A stretch of DNA of 44,045 bases, from positions 699,242-743,286 of the forward strand of contig CAJNDS010001846.1 of NCBI GenBank assembly GCA_905221605.1. The letters are read 5' to 3'. Shown here piece by piece: positions 23,149 through 33,492 of the stretch (position 1 is its first letter; each line of letters begins with the position of its first letter). Below the pieces are notes generated by a model, which made no database searches, was not told the DNA's origin, and worked only from the letters and a program-made list of their open reading frames with translations. The position numbers and the translations under genes were made by a program. Source of the stretch: Symbiodinium natans. Taxonomy: Eukaryota > Sar > Dinophyceae > Suessiales > Symbiodiniaceae.

Positions 23149-23202
23149 GCACGTGTAGCCGAGTGGAAGGGGGGCCGAAATGTGTTTGGGCCAAACACGT
23201 GC
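23149..23202 (+). other. Strong hairpin, tRNA-like in part
   Basis: GCACGTGT at 23149-23156 can pair with ACACGTGC at 23195-23202, and inside it GTGTTTGG at 23182-23189 pairs with CCAAACAC at 23191-23198, so two structures compete. The stretch GTAGCCGAGTGG resembles a tRNA A box, but no B box follows. Confidence 0.4.
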
Positions 23203-23309
23203 TCCCTCAACAAAAAACCCGAACTCAATGGAACGCAGCAGAGTCCTCGGCTTGCTTTTGCTTCAACTCTGCCTGCCGTCTAGCTACTCAGTTGCTCCAT
23301 GCTGCACGT

Positions 23310-24205
23310 CCCTCGCTCTTTTCGCAAAGAAAAAACCATATGCCACACAAGAACAGCCACAAAGACAAAATCTCAGCTTGCGCGGCCTCCTCACGCTCAC
23401 GGCGCAGCTCAAGCTCCCCGTGCGTTGGAAGACGATCTGCTGCGGCCTGGGCCGAGGTGGCACATATGTCGCACAAAAAGGGCACCGTGGGCCCTCACTT
23501 CGCGCATCTTCTCAGGCACTGGGCAGGCACAGGAGTCTTTGGAGGGTTTTGGACCGTGGCTTCAGAGTCCTCCAGATGTTCTCAAACATCCCACGACATC
23601 ACGCAGCGCGGCGGCAGGCCGCGAATTCGGCTGTCCGGGTGCGGGCACGCTTTTGGCTTTGGAATGTTTTCCCGCTATGGAGGACTCCTTCACTGGCTTG
23701 TCACGCCCTTCCTGCCCCTTTGTCTCTTTCTTCGAAGAGCAGAATCTGCTGAAGCAGCGGCTCGCCAGATTCGGCCTTCGCTCAACTTTGGCGGTGTCTG
23801 CCTGACAGGAATGCATTCTGTGAAACGGCTCCTTCGTTGCTTTCAAGCAGCACCTACCCAAACACTGCAGCACCCCGCCTTCACTTTCGGTCCAGCTTTT
23901 TCTGCCAAACTTAGCTGCTTTCGAGACGGCAAGCCTTGGGTGGGCTGCTGTTTTGCGGTGAGCTGCGGCTGCTGCAGCTGCACCTTCTGCGCGGAGCTCG
24001 CTTTCGGCTCCTGGAGCGCTTTCCTCACTTTCGTGAGTGGCTCACTGGGCGCCATCGTGGTCAAGCTCTCCTGCAGAAATGCTGTGAAAAAACTGCAGTC
24101 ATTGACTGGTCCCAGCATGAAGAACGAAGAATATGCCCATTGTCTCCCGGCAGCTAACAAGGCTTCGGGGACTCCAGTCGAAACGACATTTTTCGAATGC
24201 CACAC
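23310..24205 (-). CDS. Unrecognised coding-like segments, Lys/Gln-rich
   Basis: The minus strand holds three stretches with protein-like composition in different frames: about 23890-24080 (EPLTKVRKALQEPKASSAQK, then Gln/Lys-rich), about 23620-23800 (LASRCFSRFCSSKKETKGQE and a Lys/Ser-rich tail), and about 23350-23480 (CDICATSAQAAADRLPTHGE, then the helix LELRREREEAAQAEI). Joining them requires introns that I could not place with confidence. A plus-strand frame of 402 codons crosses the same region but has no domain and looks like a shadow. Function unknown. Confidence 0.3.
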
Positions 24206-25025
24206 TGTTGGTCTTTCTCAATTGAAAAAATGCTACCATCTGAACTGTAGGGGGTTCGGGAATTGATCCTAAAGTTGATCTGCCCATGTCTTCTAGTGTC
24301 TCCAAGCCTGTAACCTGGGCACCGGATAGTGCGACGGCCTCCCTTCATAATCTCCTCCAGCCTCCTCTTATCTGCCCCTGCGTCTGACTGCTTCTTGTCC
24401 TTTCCAGAATTCTCCCCGCCCTTCCCCTCCGTCGCTCTTAAAAAAAACGAAATCCGTCCTTCCCGGACTTCCCGCCCATCAAAGCAGTATCACTCTTGGA
24501 CCATTTGGACCATATGGTCTGATTACAACAGGCGCGCCACTTGCTGCTGCACTCTTCCGGCCCGGCCATTCCCACCCAGCTTAACAGCTGATCCTGAAAA
24601 ACGGGTTTTGCGCACGCTGAACCCTTGAATCGCCAGTACCCGGCTCGGGAATCGCTTCAAAACAAAGCCCCCAGCGCCGCCAGCATACCATTCTTGGAGT
24701 TGTTCGGACCTTGAGTGCTCCAAAAAGCACAGGTCCCACAGAAGCCCTCCATGTGTATTTTCTTTGAATTTCAGGTTCTGCGCCCTGAAAAGCCCCTGTC
24801 TGCCTTTATTTGGTCCTTCAAAAAAAGCCAAGAAAGCCCCCACATGCACACGGTGAACGGTGCGTATCAAGCACTGGCCGAATTGATTCAACCACTCGTC
24901 AAAGTCACGCGGCAGAGCGGCTTAAGCACTGGCGCTTTCAAGAACGGTCTGTTTCAGGCGCTCGCGATACAGGCACTGCTGTTTCAAGGCTTACAAGTAC
25001 ACGCAGTTTCCCTCAGGTTCCCATA

Positions 25026-25685
25026 CTATTTCGTTGATCTTTCAACATGTGCGGGTGCTCCCATGCCCTGCCGGGCCCCAAACTTGCAAAAAGCAGTGAC
25101 GCGGCACGCCGGCAGCCAACCTGCGAATCGGCCCGAACCTAACACCGCATACGAACCGAACTCCACCAACAGCCAATCACCGACCCTGCAATATTCCTGA
25201 ACCCGGAACCCACTCTGCTCCGGAACTTTTTTCGGCTCTGGAACCCACTCTGGCTCCGCAACTCGCTCCGGAACCAAAAACCCAAGAACTGGAGACGGGG
25301 AAGAAGCCTTGAAAAAGAACAAAGCCGCACCCACCCCCGAGCGTCGAATCTTTTCGACACCCTGTTGCCGGGTCACCTCCGTGGCCACCGGCGCGGCATC
25401 CACTGAAGGAGGTTTTGCTGGGGCTGCTGGGGCTGCTGGGGCTGCTAGGGCTGCTGCTGGGGCTGCTGGGGCTGGTGCTGCTGAGGCTGCTGAGGCTGCT
25501 GGGGCTGGTGGGGCTGCTGGGGCTGCTGGGGCTGCTGGGGCTGCTGGGGCTGCTGGGGCTGCTGGGGCTGCTGCTGCAGGCGGTGCATGCGGTGCGTGCG
25601 GCACACCTGTCGCCTCAGACCAGTCCAAAGGTTTGGGACTCCAAGGGCAAGCTGCGGAACCACACCAAGAAAGCACACAGAGCAA
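25026..25685 (-). CDS. Ala-Pro repeat open frame, 219 codons
   Basis: The minus strand reads a long (Ala-Ala-Pro)n block encoded by the GGGGCTGCT repeat at 25407-25582, then KPPSVDAAPVATEVTRQQ and GVEKIRRSGVG. The remainder is read from a GGAACC-rich degenerate repeat (about 25195-25275) and looks intronic. In the overlapping frame the repeat reads Gln-Gln-Pro and is preceded by a possible exon (25690-25800). Real coding is plausible, but neither the frame nor the function is settled. Confidence 0.3.
   Translation of the reverse strand: MLCVLSWCGSAACPWSPKPLDWSEATGVPHAPHAPPAAAAPAAPAAPAAPAAPAAPAAPPAPAASAASAAPAPAAPAAALAAPAAPAAPAKPPSVDAAPVATEVTRQQGVEKIRRSGVGAALFFFKASSPSPVLGFLVPERVAEPEWVPEPKKVPEQSGFRVQEYCRVGDWLLVEFGSYAVLGSGRFAGWLPACRVTAFCKFGARQGMGAPAHVERSTK
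25407..25582 (+). repeat. (GGGGCTGCT)n minisatellite
   Basis: A 9-bp unit with TGAGGCTGC and GGGGCTGGT variants in the middle and a near-perfect block at the right. All three minus-strand frames stay open across it. Confidence 0.9.
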
Positions 25686-26339
25686 AAAATTTGCTCAGGC
25701 TGAAACGGAGCTCGATGGACCTGACGGATGGAACCTGCAGGAGCAATGGCAGGGCCATGCAGACAAGCAGTCGCTGCGGCTGTTGAAAATACTCTGGCTA
25801 CCTTCATGGTGGACTCATGGATGACAGCTGGTGTTCGGTTGCAATGGTGGACAGCTGAGAACAGCAAATATGACGTGCAGCATCCGGCCCATGCAGAGCC
25901 TGAAGCACAGGCATATGGGTTTGCAGCCCACCTGCTCGGTGTCTGCAGATCTGATAGCCGCTGTCGATGGCCTTGCTTGGCTGGGAACTGCGCTCGTGGA
26001 CTTTACAGAGCTGGTCTCGGGCTGGCCTGCATTTGGCAGCAGCCTCGAAGCCGAGTCACGTGCACCTGAGAACAAGTTGAGACGGCGGTGGCTGTCCAGC
26101 TGCCCGATACGGCCGGCCTGCACCTGCGCCATGAGGAGAAGCCTGGGTCCTGGACGGGCTGTGGATAGGCTGATGCTTCAGAACATTCATAAGGGCTTGT
26201 GCACCCATTCGCCTCTCTGGTGTGCTAGTGCTTGGGTGACTCGTGCTAGCAGCGGCCTGAGGCCCATGCGCAGGTCTTTTTTCACAATCACTACAGTACG
26301 ATAGACGCCGGCAACTGCAAGCACATGCAACATGGGCTT

Positions 26340-27279
26340 CTGGCACAGGAAGCTTCCAGAGCCTCCGCCAATGCAGCCTGCTCCTGTCGAACTTTGCAAC
26401 CCAGGACCGCTCTGCTACAGGAAGCTTCGGTTCGCAGCCCCAACGTGGTGCAGCAATGTCCTGAATCTCGGCCTGTTGATCGAAGACTTGCTGACTTTCC
26501 AGCAGTGCTCTCTCCAGATCCCGCCTGTCACAAAGATCAACTGTTTGTAACTTGATTGCTGTGGCAGGCCGCGTCAGGCCTTGCAGAAGCTTCAGCTGCT
26601 TCTGCAGCTGATTGGGCCAGCGCAATAGCTTCTTCGTCCTGTTGAAGTGGGCAAGTCACGGCTCTGGTTTTGCGAACAATGTCACCATGAAGTCATGAAG
26701 TGTGCAGGTACCTCATTGTGAGAGTGAATCAGCCTGTCCACATAGCCTGAGGATTTGGCCAAGTTCCAACAAGAGAACAGTCCCGGATTGTCGTTGTCAC
26801 ACACCAAGTTGGGGGCCGGCTCTCATTGGCGGCCTGGCCTCATCAGTGCGCAGGGGCACCTCCCAGACAACTGTGCAACGTTTGAAGCAGGCCAGGCTGC
26901 AGCACACAATAGTACACACATGAACGCACCTCTGCGGAAGAGACAGCCTGAGAAGTTCCTAACAGTCTCACGCCTGTCCACTCGTACAGCAGCACATGAA
27001 CCTTGGATAAGATGAGACCGCCGCTCTGCCAGCTCCGCCTGTAACCGTCTCGAGCGCAGCCTGACACGACCAAGAGAGGCGTGGCAACAACACTGCTTGA
27101 AGGAACCCAACACGCCTGCAGGTCCCAGTGGTGGGACTCCAGCAACTGCTGTGCAAAATCGACATCTGCGTCTGGGCCTTCTCATTTAAGCACATTTCTG
27201 CATCAACCTCGTCCGCTTGGCACACGTACGAAACATTTCGACAGCCTAAAGTGTCCAGAAAGGTGATGAGCTTTTGGTC
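26340..27279 (-). CDS. UBA-like and UIM-like domain protein, many short exons (partial)
   Basis: Exons 27246-27279, 27116-27177 and 27060 to about 27015 join in frame to DQKLITFLDTLG, PDADVDFAQQLLESHHWDLQ and AALETVTGG. This is the three-helix layout of the UBA-like domain in FAF/UBXD8-type ubiquitin adaptors (hydrophobic helix 1, LLE..xWDLQAAL helix 3). Further down, 26580-26638, 26455-26524 and 26377 onward join to DEEAIALAQSAAEAAEASAR, RDLERALLESQQVFDQQAEI and QDIAALAEALEAS. LERALLES and LAEALEAS fit the UIM core (hydrophobic, x, x, Ala, three residues, Ser). The four resolved introns are 68, 55, 55 and 77 bp, all GC-AG. The link between 27015 and 26638 and the C-terminus are not resolved; no UAS or UBX domain was found. 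Ubiquitin binding is inferred from these short motifs. Confidence 0.6.
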
Positions 27280-27525
27280 CTGTGGCTCACATTACGGCTG
27301 AAGTCCGTCGTTTCAGCACTGTTCAGCAAATGGGTCCTTGTCCATCAGCATAGGCGGAGAGAGATCACATACTGTGAAGGGTTGCTGCAGCAAACATTGT
27401 TCTTGATCTCATACTGTGTGTTGTCGGTTCCGAATGTTTCACGCAAACTACGTCTTGTGAAGATGCATTGGTGGCTAACGCTTGATAATGTTCAAAAGGC
27501 TCAGCGCGGGTTCTGACGGTGACCC

Positions 27526-28224
27526 TGTGCAAGCGTTGCAACCAACTTCCAGGCCTCATAAAGACGTGTTAGGACAGCTCTGTCCTTCAGCTGATGAATA
27601 GCCTGGAGTACGACTGACAAAAAAATCCCGCAGCTCCCATGAAGACCACAAGAGGCTTGCAAGTTGAGCCGCAGCCTGCAAGGCATTGCTGCAGTGCTCA
27701 CAGGGGCACTGCAGCGCGTCTTCCCGCAAAGCAACGCGCTTCAGGACCATTGGAACCTACACCACTGCAAAGAGAAGGATTGCATGCGCAAACCGTGGCC
27801 ACACTATGGACCTCATGACATGCTAGCGGGGGCACCAAGACAAGGTCCAAGTAGTCAGCAAGCAGCTCCACAGATGTGCCGCTCCTCTCCTGAACAGAAC
27901 ATGGAAGCAGGTAAGTCTACCTTGTGATCGGAAAACGTCCTGCTGCTCTCCATCGTTTCTGCTGTTTTGCAGAACCTGGCAAGCTCTGGCGAAGCAACCC
28001 TCGACCAGCTCGCCTGCATGGCAATCACTGGCGGGCGTCACGGCATAAACCATGAGAACGGTGTCATGGTCGTCTTGGCCCCCTCGCGAGACTGGTCGGG
28101 ACATGTGAATCTTCGTGGTATGTGTGTCCCATGCAAGATGCCTTGACGAATGATCGTAAAGCCCATGAACCTTCAAGATCTGGAGGGTTTTAATCTGAGC
28201 GTGCGGCGACGACCAAGAAGCCAC
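27526..28224 (-). CDS. Unrecognised coding exons upstream of the UBA-like gene
   Basis: A convincing exon ends near 27526 and begins at 27602 after CCAG: it reads AIHQLKDRAVLTRLYEAWKL then VATLAQ. Just upstream (27620-27750) a different frame reads CEHCSNALQAAAQLASLLWS then SWELRDFF. The gap between them is only about 15-35 bp and holds a run of seven T, so either a very short intron or a frameshift separates them. A further block at about 27950-28190 reads KIHMSRPVSRGGQDDHDTVL and MVYAVTPASDCHAGELVEGC. These may be the 5' exons of the UBA-like gene or of a separate gene; no family is recognised. Confidence 0.4.
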
Positions 28225-29180
28225 TGCCAGTCCTATGCAGCTCAGTTCCGCGCGCTTTTGGCTTTAACGCGCGGTAAGTTCAAAACGCTGATCTGGAAGC
28301 TTTTTTTGCAAGGGTCCATCACAAGACCCCACACGAAGGGGGGGCCCCCTAGTCAACGATGCTGGAGGTCCTCCGAGTTCAGAGTCTCGAGGTCGAGCAG
28401 CATGGAGCATGAGTGCGAAGCCTCCTGGAAGGGTACCACGGGCCATGATGACTTGATGACCCATACTGCGAGGCTTACAAGCTCCTCTGCTGCAACGGCA
28501 GCCGCGAATGCCCGCGGCCTGAGATGCAAAGAGTAGAGCTTAGTTACCTAGTTTCTATGCCATGAACATGTACGCTTCAGGGCAGCAATGCTCAGACACA
28601 TATCACGTTAAGCATGCGGCAGGTCTTGCAAGGAAACCCTGTCTGTCACATCACCAGCCTGCATGCAAGTTAACAGCCTTCTAAGAGCCTTAAGTGAGCT
28701 ACTACAAGATGGGATCAAGACAAGCCTCGTTCGAGGTGAACCTCAGAAACATGCTACCATCACGTGCCTTTGCACATCAAAGCAGCGGCTTAGGCTTCAG
28801 CATGGTTGGCCGTCACGAAGCGGTCATGCTTCAGGATGCCACGTTCGGGATGTGGCACTTCTGTGGCCAGTTCATCTATTGTCTGTTTAGGCGATGCCGT
28901 CACTGCCTTCACTGGCTTGCGGTTTCAGCTTGTCTAAACTCTGGGGCTGTCCTAGCTGCATTGCTGTACATAGTGATGCTGCACATGGTAAGCCAGGTGA
29001 AGTTGCACCAAAAACACGAGGGTCTGCGTTTGTCCACTGTGTTCAATAATACCTCTTACACAGGAACTGCAAAACAGCAATGTGGCTTTTGCAACTGCTC
29101 ACGATGCCAAGTCCAGAATGCAGCACTTGGCGAAAGGGTCGAGAACCGGGCAGCAGCTTGGGCCAGGATGCTCCCGGCCA
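28225..29180. other. Spacer, no gene recognised
   Basis: A plus-strand frame runs through 28694-29401, but it has no domain and crosses the 11-bp repeat below. Confidence 0.45.
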
Positions 29181-29235
29181 TCGAGTACTTATCGAGAACT
29201 TATCGAGTACTTATCGAGTACTTATCGAGTACTTC
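29181..29235 (+). repeat. Five copies of an 11-bp TCGAGTACTTA unit
   Basis: Head-to-tail undecamers, one with GAGAACTT. The minus strand just right of it (29236-29330) reads DLREVPKMLSGSLSCLEVL after a CAG acceptor-like site, a possible exon that would end at the repeat. Confidence 0.8.
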
Positions 29236-29330
29236 AAGGCAGCTCAGGCTCCCTGAAAGCATTTTCGGCACCTCACGGAGATCCTGCAGGCATTGGCAAG
29301 ACCGCGGTGCTGCGGCGAGTTCGGATGTGA

Positions 29331-31178
29331 AACTGTCATTGTCACGGGACCCGCGTGTCTCTCGCAGGCTTGGGATGGAAGGCATGGAAGGCATGTCTTA
29401 ACATGATGTGCTTCGAGCGCTACAAGCCTCAGCCATCCTGCACCAACTTTTGCCGAAGCATGTTCATTTGCTGCAACATCTGTTTTAGTCAAATTCAAAC
29501 GGTTTTAAATACGACCATGCCCTCAGAGCGCTCAAATTTTGACAACGTCAACGCCTGCGCCAAGAAACTTCGCAGGCAGAACTGACTGGAAGCAGCCCCG
29601 GGCCTTGCTGATTCTGTGCATCCTCGGCCTTTGCCCCGAACATATACCGTCATATTCCGTCATATTCCGACCCCAAAACAAACGCGTTGCATGGCCAACA
29701 TGGCGACGCAAAAACGGCCCAGGCCTGTGCGCTGGCTTTTGCCGGTTCCAAAGTGTAAGGTGGCCTCCCCTGCGTGGCTCAGATACTAACCCTCACCGTT
29801 GCAAAAGCTGCACACCAACTACTGACATCGATGCCTCTTCTGGTCGGCCTGCGCAAACGACAGCAAAAGTGAGTCAAACTACAACACAACCTCTGAACAT
29901 GCCTATGCCGGCATCACCCAGCTCAGCTGCTTTTCTCCACGCATGCCGAACGGCGATCTGGCACAAACAACACTTCCGCACAAACACCTTGTCACAAGCA
30001 TGTGAGCAAGCTGTATGGACCATGTGCCGGGGAAAGGACAGTTTGCCAGTTGAGCTGCAGATCAACTGGATCGGCCACCGGATACGTTCTGCCAGCATTT
30101 TTCCTTCAAGCACATGATTTCATCAACATCGCGAAGTACACTGTCGGCACATTGCTACGTCGCCCTAATCTGAAAGCCCACAATTGGCCTGGGAGGGTCT
30201 TCAAGAACATCATGTCCAGGCGGCTGACCAAACAGGCAAATGCACCGTACTCCCATCTGCTCCATGTGTTTGACAAGAATCGATCATTCTACTAGCCCAA
30301 GCCTGCCGCGAGATGCAATTCGGAGCACAGTGCGTCGAGCATGACATGTTGTCCTGTCCACGGTGAGAGATGCGACTTCAGTCCAATGAAAGCCTCGCGA
30401 AAGCAGACACGAAAGTGCAATGGAACAGTCCCCCATGACGGCCGGAAGGCTTTTGTGGCTGCGCTTGCATGTGGTGCACAAAGCTGCGTCCGAAAACATG
30501 CAGGGACAAATGCGGCAAATCAAAGGTTGCGAACCGGCGCATGTAGGTAGACAAGGCAGCGTCTCCCCAATGTTTGCGTTTCCGTCGACTTAGCTCCTGG
30601 TCTGTCGTCGACCTTTGTGTGCATTGCGTTTTGTTTGTGTTACACTAATTGTTGTTTCCTGGCTCGCCATCGGGTAATGGCCATTTCAACAATGCTGTTT
30701 TGTGGGAACGCTGCCTTTGTCTCCCACTCTGAGAAAATGACAGCCACCAGTATGCCTCCCAAACAACCCAGACCCAGGCCCACGGACGGGGCCCCTGCGG
30801 GCCCTTGCCGTAACTCCAGAGCCGCACGCCGCCGTCGGTCCGAAACCCCTGCTCTCAACTCCAGAGTTGCTTGACTCCCAAGCGACACTCCGCATTTAGG
30901 CCAGCGTAAAATACCTAGAGTTTGTGTGTTATGGGTCCGGAGCAGATGGTCCAATGAACTGCACTCACTCGTCGTTTTTGACAAACAAAACATGCCCATG
31001 ACAATAATACGAACGAAGGCAACATGCACCAATTTCGTGCACTAGTTTACAAATTAGCTTATTCCACTGGGTTTTTGGGGAAGCGTCTGTAAGGTTGGGA
31101 CACAGCTTTTAATAGGATGGGAGACGCAAGAATCTACTGTCTTTCCTTTCCTTGTTCCTTTCTTTAAGCATCTCGCTT
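29331..31178. other. Spacer with no recognised gene
   Basis: Short open frames occur on both strands. The minus frames at 29874-30113 and 30284-30523 contain several Cys and His residues (TACSHACDKVFVRKCCLCQ; CRICPCMFSDAALCTTCKR) but no known zinc-binding spacing. Confidence 0.4.
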
Positions 31179-31319
31179 CCTAAAAAGCTCTCCTCAAAAA
31201 GAAAACACTGCACGCATCCTTTTCTTCACGCTGGCGTAGAAGATCCCGGTCGGTGCTCCGGTCAGAGCGGATTCGGGCGGAGGCACCCGGGCAGAGAAAG
31301 AAGGACAGAATGCTGGTCG
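31179..31319 (+). repeat. Direct repeat, left copy
   Basis: Starts CCTAAAAAGCTCTCC and ends GAATGCTGGTCG. It matches 31711-31832 with very few substitutions, but carries about 20 extra bases (GGCGGAGGCACCCGGGCAGA region) not present in the right copy. Confidence 0.9.
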
Positions 31320-31710
31320 TGGCCACCAGCATGATGCTCTAATGAGAAGGATCACTGGCAAGAGTATTGCAGTGTACGGCAACCGTAGTTTGGCAAGAAA
31401 TGCAAGGAGCCATCACATCAGGCTCTGGGACAAATGACTGCTTTGAGCCATTCGTTACAGAGACTGATGCAGGCCACAGCGAAGACAAAGTCGGTGGCAC
31501 GGAAGACAGAGGTAGGCCGGCGGGGAGGAGGCGGCAAGTTGAAATTGAATGTCGAACGGACTAGCACAAGCTAGCAGATCCGCCCATCGAGCCAGCTGCC
31601 AAGCGGGCGGGCTCTCGGTCGGAACACGCTATGCCGTTGCGTGCGGGCAGCAAACACACTTGTACAAGTACATCCACGTTCACTGCCAGTACTAGTCCGT
31701 TACGAATGTT

Positions 31711-31832
31711 CCTAAAAAGCTCTCCTCAAAAAGAAAATACTGCACGCATCCTTCTCTTCACGCTGGCGTAGAAGATCCCGGTCGGTGCTCCGGTCAGAGC
31801 GGATTCGAGAATGAAGGACAGAATGCTGGTCG
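31711..31832 (+). repeat. Direct repeat, right copy
   Basis: Second copy of the 31179-31319 sequence, starting 532 bp further on and ending about 75 bp before the decayed retroelement coding region. It could be part of that element's 3' terminal repeat. Confidence 0.9.
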
Positions 31833-31908
31833 GGGCAACCAAAGTCTTTTCAGGCGGAAGTTTGACCCGGAGGGGTTTCAGGGCCAGCATTCTTCAAGCA
31901 GACGCCAG

Positions 31909-33492
31909 TCAATGAGAGAAGTCTTCTTCGAGTAGGTAGGTGTGAACACTCGTGGGCAGCGCCGACCATGGGACAAGGCAGCGCACGGAATCTGGGAAGC
32001 CCAGAAGAAAGAGATCATAGCCCCGGCTGAGGCTATCAGCAAGGTCATTGCGGAAGCCGGGAACATGATCAATATGAACGGAAATGTACTGGCGTTCCTG
32101 CAGTAGAAAAAAGGAACAGAGCAGCACACACATGCCTTTAGCCAGCGACGGACCTTTCCAGGACGCGCCGTCCGAGGCGGTTGTCGCAGCGGAAAGTGAC
32201 ATGCATTGTCGGGCGGCCTGGGGGCAATAGGCATGAAGGGCACACTGGGCACTGGTCCGAAGAGAACCAGGGGAATAGAGCACGGAGTTCAGACTGAGTG
32301 AATCTATTCTGGACTAATCAGGCAGCGGCCATCGGGTATCACCAAGACTGGCAGTTGTAGAGGATGCACAGGCGTCGGCGAACGCTTCACATTCGAACTG
32401 CGGCCACAGGATCATTGAACGAAAGTCGGTTCCCGCAACCACATGTCCATGACTTCACGGGAAGCGTCGGATATGACCCTGTCTGGGTGGGACAAATTTG
32501 AACGAAGAGGCGGCGGGAGGAAAGCGGGAACTTGGGGAGCTTAGCTTTCTTCGTGACAGCAGACTGGGCAACGCGGAAGAGGCGGGAGACTTGGGGCAGG
32601 CCAGACCTTGAGGTCATCGGAAAGTGCAGACTGGAGACGTTCCCAAGCTTGCGCAGACAGTGGTATGTGCACCAACGGAGGAGAGTACTGGACTTGGTAC
32701 AGCGGTGCCAAGGAGGGGCGGAAAGCCCGGTACAAGTTAGACAGCTTCCCGGTGAGCTTTTCCAGGGTGGTAGTGGAGAGTTTGGCAGAGCGATGACACT
32801 GTAAGAGTAACTCAAGCAGTCGCCGGAGTTTGGCGGGCTCGAGGCGGACAGTGTACGTGCGGAAGTCGAACTGCCAACCAATCCAGACCACGGAGCAAGA
32901 GAGTTTGGCTTTACGCCAGCAAAACAACCAGCAGGGCAGAGAGTAATGAAGCCGACGAGCATTCAAGGATGGAGAGCAGGTCATCAACATAGATGAAGGC
33001 AGAGCGGTTGACCCACCAAAACCGGTGAACCAGGCGGACCAGGAGACCGGCAACGCGGGCCCAGTAGAAACCGGAAGCGCGTGCCCCGAAATTCAGGGTA
33101 AGGCATTGATACAAGCGACCACGATGACGGAAGATGCGCCTTGCTCACATCTAGTATGAGAGCCACAAGACGCTCTTCTGCATCGGAGAGTGTTAAACAG
33201 CGCCGGACATCCAGCAGAGTCGGATTTGATGAACGGTTGGGCAGATGCGTGACGGTGCGTGTGCGCTGTAACGCCAACCGTCTACCACGAGGCGTGGCGG
33301 GCGGGAATCCGAGAGGACAACACCGAGTTTGCCAACGGCGGTGTGTCTGTACGCGGAGCGCAGCGCGGCATCGCCACCGGGCACTTCGCTCATCCAACCT
33401 GCGGCAAGCTCTTCCTCGAGGAGCGGAGCCTGTCTAACTTGGGCTGCGCAAGGCATGTGGTTTTGGTTTCGAAGCAGAACTTCCAGCCGCAC
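31909..33492 (-). mobile_element. Decayed retroelement: reverse transcriptase and RNase H remnants
   Basis: In order on the minus strand: GKLGVVLSDSRPPRLVVD (fingers region), HLPNRSSNPTLLDVRRCL, LVALILDVSKAH with the first catalytic Asp (33133-33153), then SAFIYVDDLLSILE with the YVDD active site (32980-32991), then the thumb/connection part (WIGWQFDFRTYTVRLEPAKL, LEKLTGKLSNLYRAFRP), and near the end HVPGFRNDLADSLSR, typical of the RNase H tail of Ty3- or DIRS-type elements. These pieces lie in at least three frames, with shifts near 33230, 33110 and 32540-32400, so the element is dead. I saw no integrase or tyrosine recombinase and no clear long terminal repeats. DIRS/Ngaro-like is my best guess for the group, because of the fingers motif. 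Confidence 0.8.

Noticed and set aside
23149-23202. tRNA gene suggested by GTAGCCGAGTGG
   Set aside because: No B box (GGTTCGANTCC) follows at the right distance, and the flanks do not form an acceptor stem; the region folds as a simple hairpin.
23058-24266. 402-codon plus-strand frame
   Set aside because: No domain; the minus strand has better protein-like segments over the same bases.
28694-29401. 235-codon plus-strand frame
   Set aside because: It crosses the 11-bp repeat, has no domain, and lies opposite to the strand of all recognised genes.
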